64,000 nt of DNA from an uncultured Bacteroidota bacterium (lineage in GTDB: Bacteria > Bacteroidota > Bacteroidia > Flavobacteriales_D > Sanyastnellaceae). Below are positions 1 to 10,290 of this stretch, piece after piece. The notes under the pieces were generated by a model, which saw only the letters and a program-made list of their open reading frames with translations, ran no database searches and was not told the origin of the DNA. Position numbers and translations under genes: made by a program. Location: contig CAIZGX010000001.1 in NCBI GenBank assembly GCA_903932685.1, positions 1 to 64,000 of the forward strand. The letters are read 5' to 3'. The stretch's first letter is position 1, and the number at the start of each line of letters is the position of its first letter.

Positions 1-560
1 CTTCCAAATTTGATGAAACCAAACTGTTCGTTTGTCTTGAGTTTATCGCCAGCATTTACATACCATACAATGCGTCTTGCCACAGCTCCTGCTACCTGGC
101 GCAGCAATACATCCTTTCCAGGAGCATGCTCTACAACAACCGTTGTGCGCTCATTCTCAGTGCTGCTCTTTGGATGCCAAGCAACCAAAAACAATCCCGG
201 ATGGTATTTGAAATATTTCACTTCTCCGGAACAAGGTGTCCAATTCGCATGGACATTCAATGGCGACATGAAAATTGAAACTTGAATACGCTTGCCTTGA
301 AAATACTCAGGCTCTTCTACCTCTTCAATAACTACTACCTTTCCATCACATGGAGCAACCAATTCATTTTCATTCGCGCGATTCACACGATAAGGCAATC
401 GAAAGAACTGTAAAAACAGCAAGAATACTATACCACATGCAACAGCTGTTAATATCCATACTAACGCAGCGTCGAACATCAAAAATGCGCAACCAACAAG
501 TATTGTAGATACTAATAGTGTTCCGCCTAAAATCTTAAAACCTTCTTTGTGAATAGTCAT
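1..560 (-). CDS. psd: Phosphatidylserine decarboxylase family protein (3' end truncated by window edge)
   Basis: Minus-strand translation from ATG at 560: MTIHKEGFKILGG...RLPYRVNRANENELVAPCDGKVVVIEEVEEPEYFQGKRIQVSIFMSPLNVHANWTP..., typical Psd/PssD motifs; next to cdsA. Confidence 0.88.
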   Translation of the reverse strand, partial: MTIHKEGFKILGGTLLVSTILVGCAFLMFDAALVWILTAVACGIVFLLFLQFFRLPYRVNRANENELVAPCDGKVVVIEEVEEPEYFQGKRIQVSIFMSPLNVHANWTPCSGEVKYFKYHPGLFLVAWHPKSSTENERTTVVVEHAPGKDVLLRQVAGAVARRIVWYVNAGDKLKTNEQFGFIKFG

Positions 561-561
561 A

Positions 562-1371
562 TTAAAACAAAATCAAATAAATTATTACCAGCGGAAGTGC
601 AATAAGCAATCCGTCAAACCGATCCAATACCCCGCCGTGACCAGGAAGTAGTTTTCCTGAATCTTTAACCCCTTTTATACGCTTAATTTGAGATTCAATT
701 AAATCTCCAATATTGGCGAAAACCGCGACAATTGAAGCAATAGCTATCCACTCAGCGCGACTGAATGAATTGGGCATTAACGAAAAAAGAAAATATCCTG
801 AAAGAACAGCACTTGTCATTCCTCCAAACAATCCCTCCCACGTTTTTTTAGGAGATACTGCTTCAAGCAGTTTGTGCTTTCCTAAGAACTTTCCAATCAA
901 ATAAGCTCCTGTGTCGTTTGCCCATAAAATCAAAAAGAATCCAAATGGAAGACGCGCGTCAAATTCACCGTTGACTTTACTTAAAAAGACGAGCAGAGAA
1001 AAAGGCAGCACCGTATATATAAAGCCCATTAAGATGGTGGAGGTATCCAAAATAAAGCTTGCACTCACCTTCATCATTTCAATAGACATGAATAACAGCC
1101 AAAGCACAGGCACAATTAACATCCATCTCCAATCAGTTCCATAAACCATAGTGGAAGCAGCTGTTACATAAAGGAGAACCGCTAATCCAAGTCCCACTCG
1201 CCTTTGGAAGCGTCTCATTTGCGGATTAACCAATCGAACAAATTCCTGAAACCCTTTTGCAGCGAAAAATCCAAACAACAGCGCAAATGGCAAAAGCCCT
1301 GCAAAAGCAGAGCCCACCACAACTAAACTAAAAATAAGTCCAACCAAGGACCTTAATAATAAATTACTCAA
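562..1371 (-). CDS. cdsA: Phosphatidate cytidylyltransferase
   Basis: 269 aa multi-TM protein with C-terminal CTP_transf_1 signature (KRIKGVKDSGKLLPGHGGVLDRFDGLL). Confidence 0.95.
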   Translation of the reverse strand: MSNLLLRSLVGLIFSLVVVGSAFAGLLPFALLFGFFAAKGFQEFVRLVNPQMRRFQRRVGLGLAVLLYVTAASTMVYGTDWRWMLIVPVLWLLFMSIEMMKVSASFILDTSTILMGFIYTVLPFSLLVFLSKVNGEFDARLPFGFFLILWANDTGAYLIGKFLGKHKLLEAVSPKKTWEGLFGGMTSAVLSGYFLFSLMPNSFSRAEWIAIASIVAVFANIGDLIESQIKRIKGVKDSGKLLPGHGGVLDRFDGLLIALPLVIIYLILF

Positions 1372-1373
1372 AC

Positions 1374-3458
1374 CTAACTCTCCTCTGTTTCTGGGGTTTG
1401 TGTTTCACTATCTGAATTTTCTTCTTTCGTCTGTGAATCTTCAACAACAGGATTCTCCTCTGAAACAGGAACCGTATCCACTGCTGCGTCAGCAATTAAT
1501 GCATCTTTAGCAAGTTGAGCCGATGTCTCAGCATCGTCTATTTGAGTTTGACGATCGATATATGGCCTAACACCAAGAATTCTCTCTAGATCTTCTTTGA
1601 AAATCACTTCTTTTTCCAGGAGTAATTGAGCCAACTCTTCTAATTTTTCGCGATTCTCTGTAAGCAAATGAAGAGCACGCTGATAAGACGCTTCCACCAA
1701 TTTACTCACCTCTTCATCCATTGTTCTGGCGGTCTCATCACTGTAGGGTTTTTGAAACTGATTCTCGCCGGAAGAGTCATAGTAACTCAAGTTTCCAATG
1801 CGATCATTCAAACCGTATATTCCAACCATAGCATAGGCCTGCTTCGTTACCTTCTCTAAGTCTGAAAGAGCTCCTGTTGAAATCTTACCGAAGATTACTT
1901 GCTCTGCTGCTCTTCCGCCAAGGGTTGCACACATTTCATCAAGAATCTGGTCAGTCGTTGTAATTTGTCGTTCCTCCGGTAAATACCATGCAGCGCCTAA
2001 AGATCTTCCTCTTGGAACAATGGTCACCTTAACCAAAGGTGAAGCATATTCCAACAACCAAGATGTTACCGCGTGTCCTGCTTCGTGGAAAGCAATGGAG
2101 CGTTTTTCATTCGGAGTAATAATTTTATTCTTCTTCTCAAGACCACCAATAATACGATCTACAGCTGCTAAGAAATCCTTTTGTTCTACAGATGCAGCAC
2201 CATGTCGTGCAGCAATAAGGGCTGCTTCGTTGCATATATTAGCTATATCAGCTCCAGAAAACCCCGGTGTTTGTCGCGCTAAAAAGTCTACATCAACAGA
2301 TGGATCCGTCTTAACGTTCTTCAAGTGCACATTAAATATTTGAACGCGCTCCTTTACATCAGGCATGTCTACATAAATCTGACGATCGAATCGACCGGCG
2401 CGCATCAAGGCCTTGTCTAAAATATCTGCACGGTTCGTAGCAGCTAGAATAATAATTCCTGAATTTGTTCCGAACCCATCCATTTCAGTTAGCAACTGAT
2501 TCAGCGTATTCTCACGCTCATCGTTGCCCCCAAAGTTTACGTTCTTGCTTCTAGCGCGGCCGATAGCATCAATCTCATCTATGAAAATTATAGCAGGTGC
2601 TTTCTCTTTCGCCTGGCGGAATAAATCACGTACCCGGCTCGCTCCAACTCCAACAAACATTTCCACAAAATCGGAACCTGACAATGAAAAGAAAGGAACC
2701 TGGGCTTCACCTGCAACAGCCTTAGCCAACAACGTCTTTCCTGTTCCAGGAGGTCCTACTAATAATGCTCCCTTCGGAATTTTTGCTCCTAACTCAGTAT
2801 ATTTCTTCGGATGTTTCAAGAAATCTACGATCTCTTCCACTTCTTCTTTTGCTCCTTCCAATCCTGCAACATCAGCAAAAGTCACATTAGTTCCTTTGCC
2901 CTTCTCGAATAGTTGAGCTTTACTCTTACCAATGTTAAATATCTGGCCACCTCCGCCACCGCCGCCGCCACCGCCCATGCGGCGCATGATAAATGTCCAA
3001 GCGGCAATCATTACCCCCAAGGCAATTAACCACCACAATAAACTCTGAGCCGTTTCATTCGGAGGCTGAAATTTCACTTCGAAATTATGGACCGGACCTA
3101 ACGCATGCAACTCGTCAATAAAATGCTCACTCGGAGGAATGTTGAACCAAAAGTCACTGCCTTGGCGAGTTCCCATGACCCCTTTTTGCTCTGGATATTG
3201 CCCCTTCAAATTCGCTTTTCCTAGCGAATCTAAATAAACCTTTCCCGTTGAACCGTTGTATTCAACTCGAGCAATGTAATTGCTTTCAGCCCATGACTTC
3301 ACCTGAGCGTAATTCGTCTCAGATCCATCCGAACTGCCATTGAATACCATTAATCCAATTAACACGATTGCTATAACCGCGTAAATCCAATAAAAACTAA
3401 ATCCACCCTTCATCGGATTATTAGGTCCAGCTGGCTTTTTACTATTCTGATCACTCAT
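1374..3458 (-). CDS. ftsH: ATP-dependent zinc metalloprotease FtsH
   Basis: Walker [22 protein letters not shown] region, HEAGH zinc motif; N-terminal TM segments and poly-Gly linker. Confidence 0.98.
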   Translation of the reverse strand: MSDQNSKKPAGPNNPMKGGFSFYWIYAVIAIVLIGLMVFNGSSDGSETNYAQVKSWAESNYIARVEYNGSTGKVYLDSLGKANLKGQYPEQKGVMGTRQGSDFWFNIPPSEHFIDELHALGPVHNFEVKFQPPNETAQSLLWWLIALGVMIAAWTFIMRRMGGGGGGGGGGQIFNIGKSKAQLFEKGKGTNVTFADVAGLEGAKEEVEEIVDFLKHPKKYTELGAKIPKGALLVGPPGTGKTLLAKAVAGEAQVPFFSLSGSDFVEMFVGVGASRVRDLFRQAKEKAPAIIFIDEIDAIGRARSKNVNFGGNDERENTLNQLLTEMDGFGTNSGIIILAATNRADILDKALMRAGRFDRQIYVDMPDVKERVQIFNVHLKNVKTDPSVDVDFLARQTPGFSGADIANICNEAALIAARHGAASVEQKDFLAAVDRIIGGLEKKNKIITPNEKRSIAFHEAGHAVTSWLLEYASPLVKVTIVPRGRSLGAAWYLPEERQITTTDQILDEMCATLGGRAAEQVIFGKISTGALSDLEKVTKQAYAMVGIYGLNDRIGNLSYYDSSGENQFQKPYSDETARTMDEEVSKLVEASYQRALHLLTENREKLEELAQLLLEKEVIFKEDLERILGVRPYIDRQTQIDDAETSAQLAKDALIADAAVDTVPVSEENPVVEDSQTKEENSDSETQTPETEES

Positions 3459-4086
3459 CTTTTTTCTTAGCTATTTTCTTTGTTACCACCTTTGGTTTTG
3501 CCGCTGTTTTAGATTTAACCGCTGCTTTTGGCTTCGGTTCTGCTTTTGGTTTAGCCGCTGCCTTCGCTTTTGGTTCTGCCTTGGGCTTAGCCGCAGCCTT
3601 AACCTTAGGTTCTGCCTTTGGTTTTGCAGGAGCTTTCGCTTTTGGCTCTGCCTTGGCCTTAGCCGCAACCTTGAGCTTAGGTTCTGCCTTTGTTTTTGGC
3701 TCTGGCTTTGCTTTTTTCGGTAAAGCCATTACCTTACCATCTGACCAAAGACCTTCTATGTCATAATGCTCACGCATGGGTTCGTAAAACACATGGACAA
3801 TTATGGTGAAATAATCCATAAGCACCCATTGCGCGTTGCGCACTCCCTCTACTCTGCGAGGTCTTTCGTCCAATTCTTTTCGAGTGAAATTTTCGGCACT
3901 CCTCGCTATCGCCTCAACCTGAGTTGTGCTAGTTCCCGTGCAAACAATGAAGTAATCGGCAATCGCCGCTTCAATATTTCGCAAATCAAGAATCTTGATA
4001 TCGTGACCTTTTACTTCTTCTATTCCGTCAATAATGGAAAGTAACAATGCATCTTCGCTACTTTTATCTGCTGCTTTTTTATTCAT
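3451..4086 (-). CDS. rsfS: Ribosome silencing factor (RsfS/Iojap) with Lys/Ala/Pro-rich repeat C-terminal tail
   Basis: IADYFIVCTGTSTTQVEAIA...WVLMDYFTIIVHVFYEPMREHYDIEGLW is the RsfS core; followed by (AKPKAEPKxKAA)n tail. Confidence 0.93.
   Translation of the reverse strand: MNKKAADKSSEDALLLSIIDGIEEVKGHDIKILDLRNIEAAIADYFIVCTGTSTTQVEAIARSAENFTRKELDERPRRVEGVRNAQWVLMDYFTIIVHVFYEPMREHYDIEGLWSDGKVMALPKKAKPEPKTKAEPKLKVAAKAKAEPKAKAPAKPKAEPKVKAAAKPKAEPKAKAAAKPKAEPKPKAAVKSKTAAKPKVVTKKIAKKKDE
3465..3705 (-). repeat. Degenerate ~36-bp (12-aa) tandem repeat encoding the RsfS tail
   Basis: Translated units AKAKAEPKAKAP / AKPKAEPKVKAA / AKPKAEPKAKAA / AKPKAEPKPKAA in succession. Confidence 0.8.
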
Positions 4087-4103
4087 TTTTTATTCTTCTG
4101 TAG

Positions 4104-4111
4104 CAAAGGTA
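4104..4111 (-). promoter_or_regulatory. Candidate Bacteroidota -7 box (TACCTTTG) for rsfS operon
   Basis: Minus-strand TACCTTTG matches TAnnTTTG, 18 bp upstream of rsfS ATG. Confidence 0.4.
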
Positions 4112-4167
4112 TTCCGCTACGGCGTAATTTCGTTGTAATCTTTAAGTTTTCTGCATTGAAAGAGTCC

Positions 4168-4899
4168 ATGTTTGAACAATCACCACATTCCCATTTCGAG
4201 CAGCTCGACAGCACAAACAACTATGCTTCCACAATTGCTAAACTGCCAGAAACACAAAGCGGCACTGCCATTACTACCGATTTTCAGTTAAAAGGAAGGG
4301 GGCAGCGTGACAATCAATGGTTAGCAGAACCAAGAAGTTCATTCCTCGGAACGATAATTTTAAAAATTCCTCTCAAACCGGAGGAAATCTTTTATCTCAG
4401 CAAATGGGCCGCTCTTCAAGTTTCGAAAACGCTAGATCAACATAACATTCCCCGCATTTCCATCAAATGGCCAAATGACCTTTATGTTGAAGGAAAAAAA
4501 ATAGGTGGTATTCTTATTGAAAATTCATGGCGCGATCAGCAGCTTAATTATTCTTTAATTGGAATCGGAATAAACTTTTCGAATCAAAACCTCGAAAATG
4601 CGACTTGCATTTCAAACCACACAATTGAAATTCCGACTGTATCATTCTTTTTGAATACGCTTCGAAATCAGATGGCCCGAAATTTATTTCTGTTGGAAGA
4701 AAAACAATGGATAGAAATAGATTCACAATATCATCAAATTCTTTTTCAGAAAGGTGAAATCAAAAATTACCAAATTGCAAAAGATCAATCCTACTTTTTA
4801 GGAAAAATCATCCGTGTGGAAGCCGATGGAAAACTCATGTTAGAAACTGAAGACCAATCTTGCTTAGGTTTCTACATGAAAGAAATCATCTTTAAATAA
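4168..4899 (+). CDS. birA: Biotin--[acetyl-CoA-carboxylase] ligase
   Basis: FEQLDSTNNYA, KGRGQRDNQW, SIKWPNDLYVEGKKIGGILIE, LIGIGINF motifs; ATG 4168 preferred over TTG 4156. Confidence 0.93.
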   Translation: MFEQSPHSHFEQLDSTNNYASTIAKLPETQSGTAITTDFQLKGRGQRDNQWLAEPRSSFLGTIILKIPLKPEEIFYLSKWAALQVSKTLDQHNIPRISIKWPNDLYVEGKKIGGILIENSWRDQQLNYSLIGIGINFSNQNLENATCISNHTIEIPTVSFFLNTLRNQMARNLFLLEEKQWIEIDSQYHQILFQKGEIKNYQIAKDQSYFLGKIIRVEADGKLMLETEDQSCLGFYMKEIIFK

Positions 4900-4948
4900 T
4901 TTAGATTGAAGAAAAGAAGACTTACCTTCCTTCTGTTAATACACCTCC

Positions 4949-7303
4949 ATGAAAACGATTAAAAGAATTGCCGTTTTAGGTTCTGGAATCATGGGCTCGC
5001 GAATTGCCTGCCACTTCGCTCAATGTGGAATTCCAGTTTTATTGTTAGACCGAATTTCAGACGACGAAAAGGACAAGAATAAAATCGTGAACGATTCGCT
5101 GAAAAATGCCCTGCAAGCCTCTCCTTCCCCCATCTATTCGAAGAAATTCGCTTCACGAATTACAACGGGAAATTTCGACGATAATTTGAAAGACATTTCC
5201 AATTGTGATTGGATCATGGAGGTCATTATTGAAAAACTTGAACCTAAGCAAATACTTTTCGAAAAAGTAGAACATTTCAGAAAACCCGGAAGCATTGTTT
5301 CAACCAACACAAGCGGCATTCCCATTCATCTTATTGCGGAGGGAAGAAGCGAAGATTTCAAAAAGAATTTCATTGGTACACACTTCTTCAACCCACCACG
5401 CTATTTGCGGTTGTTGGAAATCATTCCTATCGGTGAAACCGACCCAGCAATCATTTCTTTCCTGAAAGAATTTGGAAGTTTGAAATTGGGAAAGGAAGTC
5501 GTCTTGTGCAAAGACACTCCCGCATTCATTGCGAACCGCATTGGTGTATTCAGCATTCAAGCCTTGCTTCACAGCATGAAGGAATTGGATCTTACCGTTG
5601 AAGAAGTTGACAAACTCAGCGGAACCATCATGGGTAGACCAAAGTCTGCAACGTTTCGCACGTGTGACGTTGTTGGATTAGATACGCTGGTTCACGTTGC
5701 AAACGGACTATTCGCCGTTGCAAAAAAAGATGAACAACATGCGTTGTTCGCTTTACCCGAATTCATTCAAGCCATGATTACCAATCAATGGTTAGGCGAT
5801 AAAACGAAACAAGGATTCTATAAAAAAACAAAAGGAGAAAACGGTGAGAAAGAAATTCTTGTGCTCGATTTAAACACACTCGAATACCGCAAGCAAAACA
5901 AAGTGAAATTCGCTTCGTATGAAGCGGCTAAACTCATCGACGATCTTCCTTCCAGATTAAAACATTTATACAACGCAACCGATAAAGCGGGACTCTTCTA
6001 CAAGAAAATGTTTCATTCACTATTCTCATACGTGAGTTTCAGAATGAATGAAATTGCAGATGAATTGAAAGACATAGACGCCGGATTACGTGCAGGTTTC
6101 GGTTGGGAACTAGGTCCATTCGAATTGTGGGACACACTTGGATTTGAAACCTGTTTAACCAACATGATCAACGAAGGTTATGAAGTTGCGCCTTGGATTC
6201 ATGAAATGAAAAAATCTGGATTCACTTCCTTCTACAAAATTTCAGAAAGTACAGAGCAATTCCTTCCAACAGAAAATAAATACGCTCCAATTATTATCAG
6301 CAATCAAGCGCGCGCCTTGGATTCCTTCAAAGAAATTATTTGGACCAACAGTGCTTGTATTGTTCGTCACATTGGAGATGGAATTTTAGCGCTTTCATGG
6401 AAAACAAAAATGAATACCATTGGCGGCGAAGTGCTTGCAGGTATTAACAAAGCCATTGATCTTGCAGAAGAAGAAAAATACAACGGACTTGTTATTTACA
6501 ATCAAGGAGATAATTTCTCTGCTGGCGCAAACGTCGGAATGATATTCATGTTCGCCGTTGAACAAGAATATGAAGAGCTCGACATGGCCGTTCGCTATTT
6601 CCAAAAGACTGTCATGCGTTTGCGCTATTCGAACATACCCGTTGTGGTTGCTCCGCATGGATTGGCACTTGGTGGTGCATGCGAAATGTCAATGCATTCA
6701 GACGCAACCGTTGCACATTCAGAAACCTACATGGGATTAGTTGAAATGGGTGTGGGAGTAATTCCTGGCGGAGCTGGAACGAAAGAATTCGCCTTGCGCG
6801 CATCAGATGAAATGAAGGAAGGCGACATTCGTTTGAATGTCCTTCGAAATAGATTTTTAACAGTAGGGCAAGCGAAGGTGGCAACCTCTGCAGAAGAAGC
6901 TTTTGAATTGGGGTACTTAAGCAGAGAGAAAGATGAGGTATGCGTAAGTCGCGCCCATCAGCTCATGCGTGCGAAGGAAGTTTGTTTGAACTTTCATCAT
7001 GCCGGATACGCTGCGCCACAAGAACGCAAAGACATTACAGTTTTAGGAAATGAAGGTTTAGGTATTGTATACGCCGGAGCCTCTTCCATGAAATCTGGAA
7101 ATTACATTTCGGAACATGATCAACTCATTAGCGAAAAATTGGGATACGTGATGTGCGGTGGAGATCTTTCTTCACCTACAAAAGTGAGTGAGCAATACTT
7201 GCTCGATCTCGAACGCAAAGCATTTCTCGAATTGTGCATGCAGCGCAAATCGTTGGAGCGTATGCAGAGTCTCATCAAATCAGGAAAAATTTTAAGAAAC
7301 TAA
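4949..7303 (+). CDS. fadN: 3-hydroxyacyl-CoA dehydrogenase / enoyl-CoA hydratase (FadN-like order: HAD then ECH)
   Basis: N-terminal Rossmann AVLGSGIMGSRIACHFAQCG; C-terminal crotonase GDNFSAGANVG, HGLALGGACEMSMHSD. Confidence 0.92.
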   Translation: MKTIKRIAVLGSGIMGSRIACHFAQCGIPVLLLDRISDDEKDKNKIVNDSLKNALQASPSPIYSKKFASRITTGNFDDNLKDISNCDWIMEVIIEKLEPKQILFEKVEHFRKPGSIVSTNTSGIPIHLIAEGRSEDFKKNFIGTHFFNPPRYLRLLEIIPIGETDPAIISFLKEFGSLKLGKEVVLCKDTPAFIANRIGVFSIQALLHSMKELDLTVEEVDKLSGTIMGRPKSATFRTCDVVGLDTLVHVANGLFAVAKKDEQHALFALPEFIQAMITNQWLGDKTKQGFYKKTKGENGEKEILVLDLNTLEYRKQNKVKFASYEAAKLIDDLPSRLKHLYNATDKAGLFYKKMFHSLFSYVSFRMNEIADELKDIDAGLRAGFGWELGPFELWDTLGFETCLTNMINEGYEVAPWIHEMKKSGFTSFYKISESTEQFLPTENKYAPIIISNQARALDSFKEIIWTNSACIVRHIGDGILALSWKTKMNTIGGEVLAGINKAIDLAEEEKYNGLVIYNQGDNFSAGANVGMIFMFAVEQEYEELDMAVRYFQKTVMRLRYSNIPVVVAPHGLALGGACEMSMHSDATVAHSETYMGLVEMGVGVIPGGAGTKEFALRASDEMKEGDIRLNVLRNRFLTVGQAKVATSAEEAFELGYLSREKDEVCVSRAHQLMRAKEVCLNFHHAGYAAPQERKDITVLGNEGLGIVYAGASSMKSGNYISEHDQLISEKLGYVMCGGDLSSPTKVSEQYLLDLERKAFLELCMQRKSLERMQSLIKSGKILRN

Positions 7304-7307
7304 TTCA

Positions 7308-8483
7308 ATGAACGCATACATAGTTGGGGGTTATAGATCTGCTGTTGGCAAAGCGCAAAAGGGAATGTTCAAGTCCATGCGCGCCGACGAACTTGCTGCG
7401 CAAGTCATTCAACATTTAATGAAAGACTTTCCGCAAATAGACAAAGATGAGATTAGCGATGTCATTGTTGGAAACGCCACACCCGAGGCAGAGCAAGGAT
7501 TGAACATTGGACGTATGATTTCCTTAATGGGATTGAATACGGAAAAAGTTCCGGGCATGACCGTGAATAGATATTGTTCAAGCGGATTGGAAACCATTGC
7601 CATTGCAAGTGCGAAGATTCATGCAGGAATGGCCGATTGCATTATTGCTGGAGGTGTTGAAACCATGTCGCCCATTCCCTTCGGAGGATGGCGAATTGTT
7701 CCTCATCCGAAAGTCGCAAAGTCTCATCCAGACTGGTATTGGGGAATGGGACTAACCGCAGAAGCCGTTGCGAATGAATACAAAACTTCACGCGAAATGC
7801 AAGATGAGTTCGCATTTCATTCACACCGAAAAGCATTGGAAGCCATTGCTTCCGGAAATTTCGCTTCAGGAATTGCTCCCGTTGAAGTGGAAGAAATTTT
7901 TCTCGATGAAAAAGAGAAAAGACAAGTTCGAAATACAACAGTGACCATTGACGAAGGACCTCGCGCAGGAACAACTATTGAGGCACTTTCAAAATTGAAA
8001 CCTGTATTTGCGTTAGACGGAACAGTTACCGCCGGTAACGCTTCGCAAACGTCAGACGGTGCGGCTTTCGTAATGGTATGCTCGGAAGACTTCATGAAGA
8101 AACACAACCTCACGCCCATTGCCCAACTGAAGAGTTATTCGGTTGCTGCCCTTGCTCCTCGCGTCATGGGAGTTGGTCCTATTTTCGCCGTTCCTAAAGC
8201 GCTTGAAGCTGCGGGGTTGAAGCAAAGCGATATTCATTTATTCGAATTGAATGAAGCCTTTGCTTCGCAAAGTGTTGCGGTAATCAATCATTTGGAGCTA
8301 GATCCTTCACGCACGAACATCAATGGTGGTGCCATTGCATTGGGACATCCGCTTGGTTGCACTGGAGGAAAATTGACTGTTCAATTATTGAACGACTTGA
8401 AAAGAAGAAACGAGAAATACGGCGTGGTAACCATGTGCGTAGGAACAGGTCAAGGCGCAGCTGGAGTATTCGAACGATTTTAA
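7308..8483 (+). CDS. fadA: Acetyl-CoA acyltransferase (thiolase)
   Basis: NRYCSSGLETIAIA active-site Cys, NINGGAIALGHPLGCTGG, C-terminal CVGTGQGAAGVFE. Confidence 0.95.
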   Translation: MNAYIVGGYRSAVGKAQKGMFKSMRADELAAQVIQHLMKDFPQIDKDEISDVIVGNATPEAEQGLNIGRMISLMGLNTEKVPGMTVNRYCSSGLETIAIASAKIHAGMADCIIAGGVETMSPIPFGGWRIVPHPKVAKSHPDWYWGMGLTAEAVANEYKTSREMQDEFAFHSHRKALEAIASGNFASGIAPVEVEEIFLDEKEKRQVRNTTVTIDEGPRAGTTIEALSKLKPVFALDGTVTAGNASQTSDGAAFVMVCSEDFMKKHNLTPIAQLKSYSVAALAPRVMGVGPIFAVPKALEAAGLKQSDIHLFELNEAFASQSVAVINHLELDPSRTNINGGAIALGHPLGCTGGKLTVQLLNDLKRRNEKYGVVTMCVGTGQGAAGVFERF

Positions 8484-8495
8484 ATAAACAACATT

Positions 8496-10271
8496 ATGAA
8501 ACCAATAACAGGTGGGGAATTTCTAATCCGTAAAACAACAGCATCCGAAATTTTCATTCCGGAAGAGTGGAACGAAGAGCAACGCATGATGAAGCAGATG
8601 TGCGACGATTTCGTGAACAATGAAATCACTCCAATTATCGATCGTATAGACGACATGGAAGAGGGGCTTATGCAGTCGATTATGCACAAAGCCGGAAAAC
8701 TCGGCCTTTTAGGACTTTCGGTTCCAGAGGAATTCAATGGAATGGGTATGGATTTTAAGACCACTATGCTTTGCACTGAAACACTCGGAGCGGGTCATTC
8801 ATTCTCTGTAGCCTACGGCGCGCACACGGGCATTGGCACCTTACCTGCGTTGTATTACGGAAATGAAGATCAAAAGAAATCTTTCGTTTCGAAACTATCA
8901 ACCGGTGAATGGTATGCATGCTATTGCTTAACTGAACCCAATTCAGGAAGCGACGCCAACTCAGGCAAGACAAAAGCCACATTAACAGAAGACGGAAAGC
9001 ATTATAAAATATCCGGACAAAAAATGTGGATCACCAATGCAGGTTTCGCAGATGTCTTTACCGTGTTTGCAAAAATTGAAGACGATGAAAATTTAACAGC
9101 TTTCCTACTTCACAAAGACATGCCCGGCATCACTTTAAACTCAGAGGAAAAGAAGATGGGAATCAAAGGATCTTCCACACGTCAGGTTTTCTTCAATGAT
9201 GTTCTCGTTCCAATCGAAAACATGTTAAGCGAGCGTCAGAATGGATTCAAAATCGCCGTTAACATTTTGAACATCGGACGCATCAAATTAGCCGGAGCAG
9301 TCATGGGTGGGGCGAAAGCAACAGTTACAGACTCGTTGGAATACGCCATAACGCGCGAACAATTCGGTAGATCTATTTCAAAATATGGAGCCATTCGTCA
9401 CAAGTTAGCAGAGATGGCTATTCGCTGCTATGCAACGGAATCAGCTTTGTATCGGGCTACACAAAATATTGACGATGCCATTAAGGGATTAATAGAATCT
9501 GGAATGGAAAAAGGACCTGCCGTTCTGAAAGGAATTGCCGCATTCGCTCCTGAATGCGCAATACTCAAAGTATATGGCAGTGAAACACTAGATTACGTTG
9601 TAGACGAAGCCGTTCAGGTGCATGGCGGAATGGGCTACAGCGCTGAATCGCGCGTTGAACGGGCCTATCGGGACTCACGTATCAATCGAATCTTCGAAGG
9701 AACGAATGAAATCAACCGCATGCTCATCGTTGACATGCTATTGAAAAAAGCCATGAAAGGTGAATTGGATTTAATGACTCCAGCTATGAATGTAGCGAAC
9801 GAATTAATGTCCATTCCAGATTTTTCAGAACCAAGTGAAGACATCTTTGAGCGTTACTTGGGATACATTGAGAATTTCAAAAAAGCGGTTCTCATGATTG
9901 CAGGAAGTGCAGCTCAAAAGCTCATGATGCAATTGGCGAAAGAACAAGAGATTCTCATGAACATTGCTGATATGGCTATTTGGACTTACGTGGCGGAAAG
10001 CACTGTTCTTCGCACACAAAAAAGAGTTCAATTGAATGGACTGGAAAGTTCTGCTAGCCAGATAGCTATGATGCAGACCTTGGTTACAGACCTTGCAGAC
10101 AACATTAACAAAGCGGGAAAAGATGCTTTGAATTCTTTCGTTGAAGGAGACGAGCAACGAATGATGATGATGGGCTTGCGAAGATTTACCAAGACAGAAC
10201 CATTCAACATCAAAGAAGGTCGACGAGTGATTGCCGCAGAATTAATTAGCTCAGGAAAATATTGTTTCTAA
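8496..10271 (+). CDS. Acyl-CoA dehydrogenase
   Basis: CYCLTEPNSGSDANS, KMWITNAGFADVFTVFAK, VQVHGGMGYSAESRVERAYRDSRINRIFEGTNEINR. Confidence 0.94.
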   Translation: MKPITGGEFLIRKTTASEIFIPEEWNEEQRMMKQMCDDFVNNEITPIIDRIDDMEEGLMQSIMHKAGKLGLLGLSVPEEFNGMGMDFKTTMLCTETLGAGHSFSVAYGAHTGIGTLPALYYGNEDQKKSFVSKLSTGEWYACYCLTEPNSGSDANSGKTKATLTEDGKHYKISGQKMWITNAGFADVFTVFAKIEDDENLTAFLLHKDMPGITLNSEEKKMGIKGSSTRQVFFNDVLVPIENMLSERQNGFKIAVNILNIGRIKLAGAVMGGAKATVTDSLEYAITREQFGRSISKYGAIRHKLAEMAIRCYATESALYRATQNIDDAIKGLIESGMEKGPAVLKGIAAFAPECAILKVYGSETLDYVVDEAVQVHGGMGYSAESRVERAYRDSRINRIFEGTNEINRMLIVDMLLKKAMKGELDLMTPAMNVANELMSIPDFSEPSEDIFERYLGYIENFKKAVLMIAGSAAQKLMMQLAKEQEILMNIADMAIWTYVAESTVLRTQKRVQLNGLESSASQIAMMQTLVTDLADNINKAGKDALNSFVEGDEQRMMMMGLRRFTKTEPFNIKEGRRVIAAELISSGKYCF

Positions 10272-10290
10272 AGACGAAAAAAGCAGAGAA

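Noticed and set aside
2945-2985. Poly-glycine run (about 11 Gly) in FtsH as a possible frameshift or contingency locus
   Set aside because: Gly-rich linkers after the second TM are common in Bacteroidota FtsH; codons are mixed (ggc/ggt/gga), not a homopolymer prone to slippage.
3483-3766. ORFs 3483..3668 (-) and 3581..3766 (+), low-complexity proteins
   Set aside because: Alternative-frame readings of the rsfS repeat tail, not independent genes.
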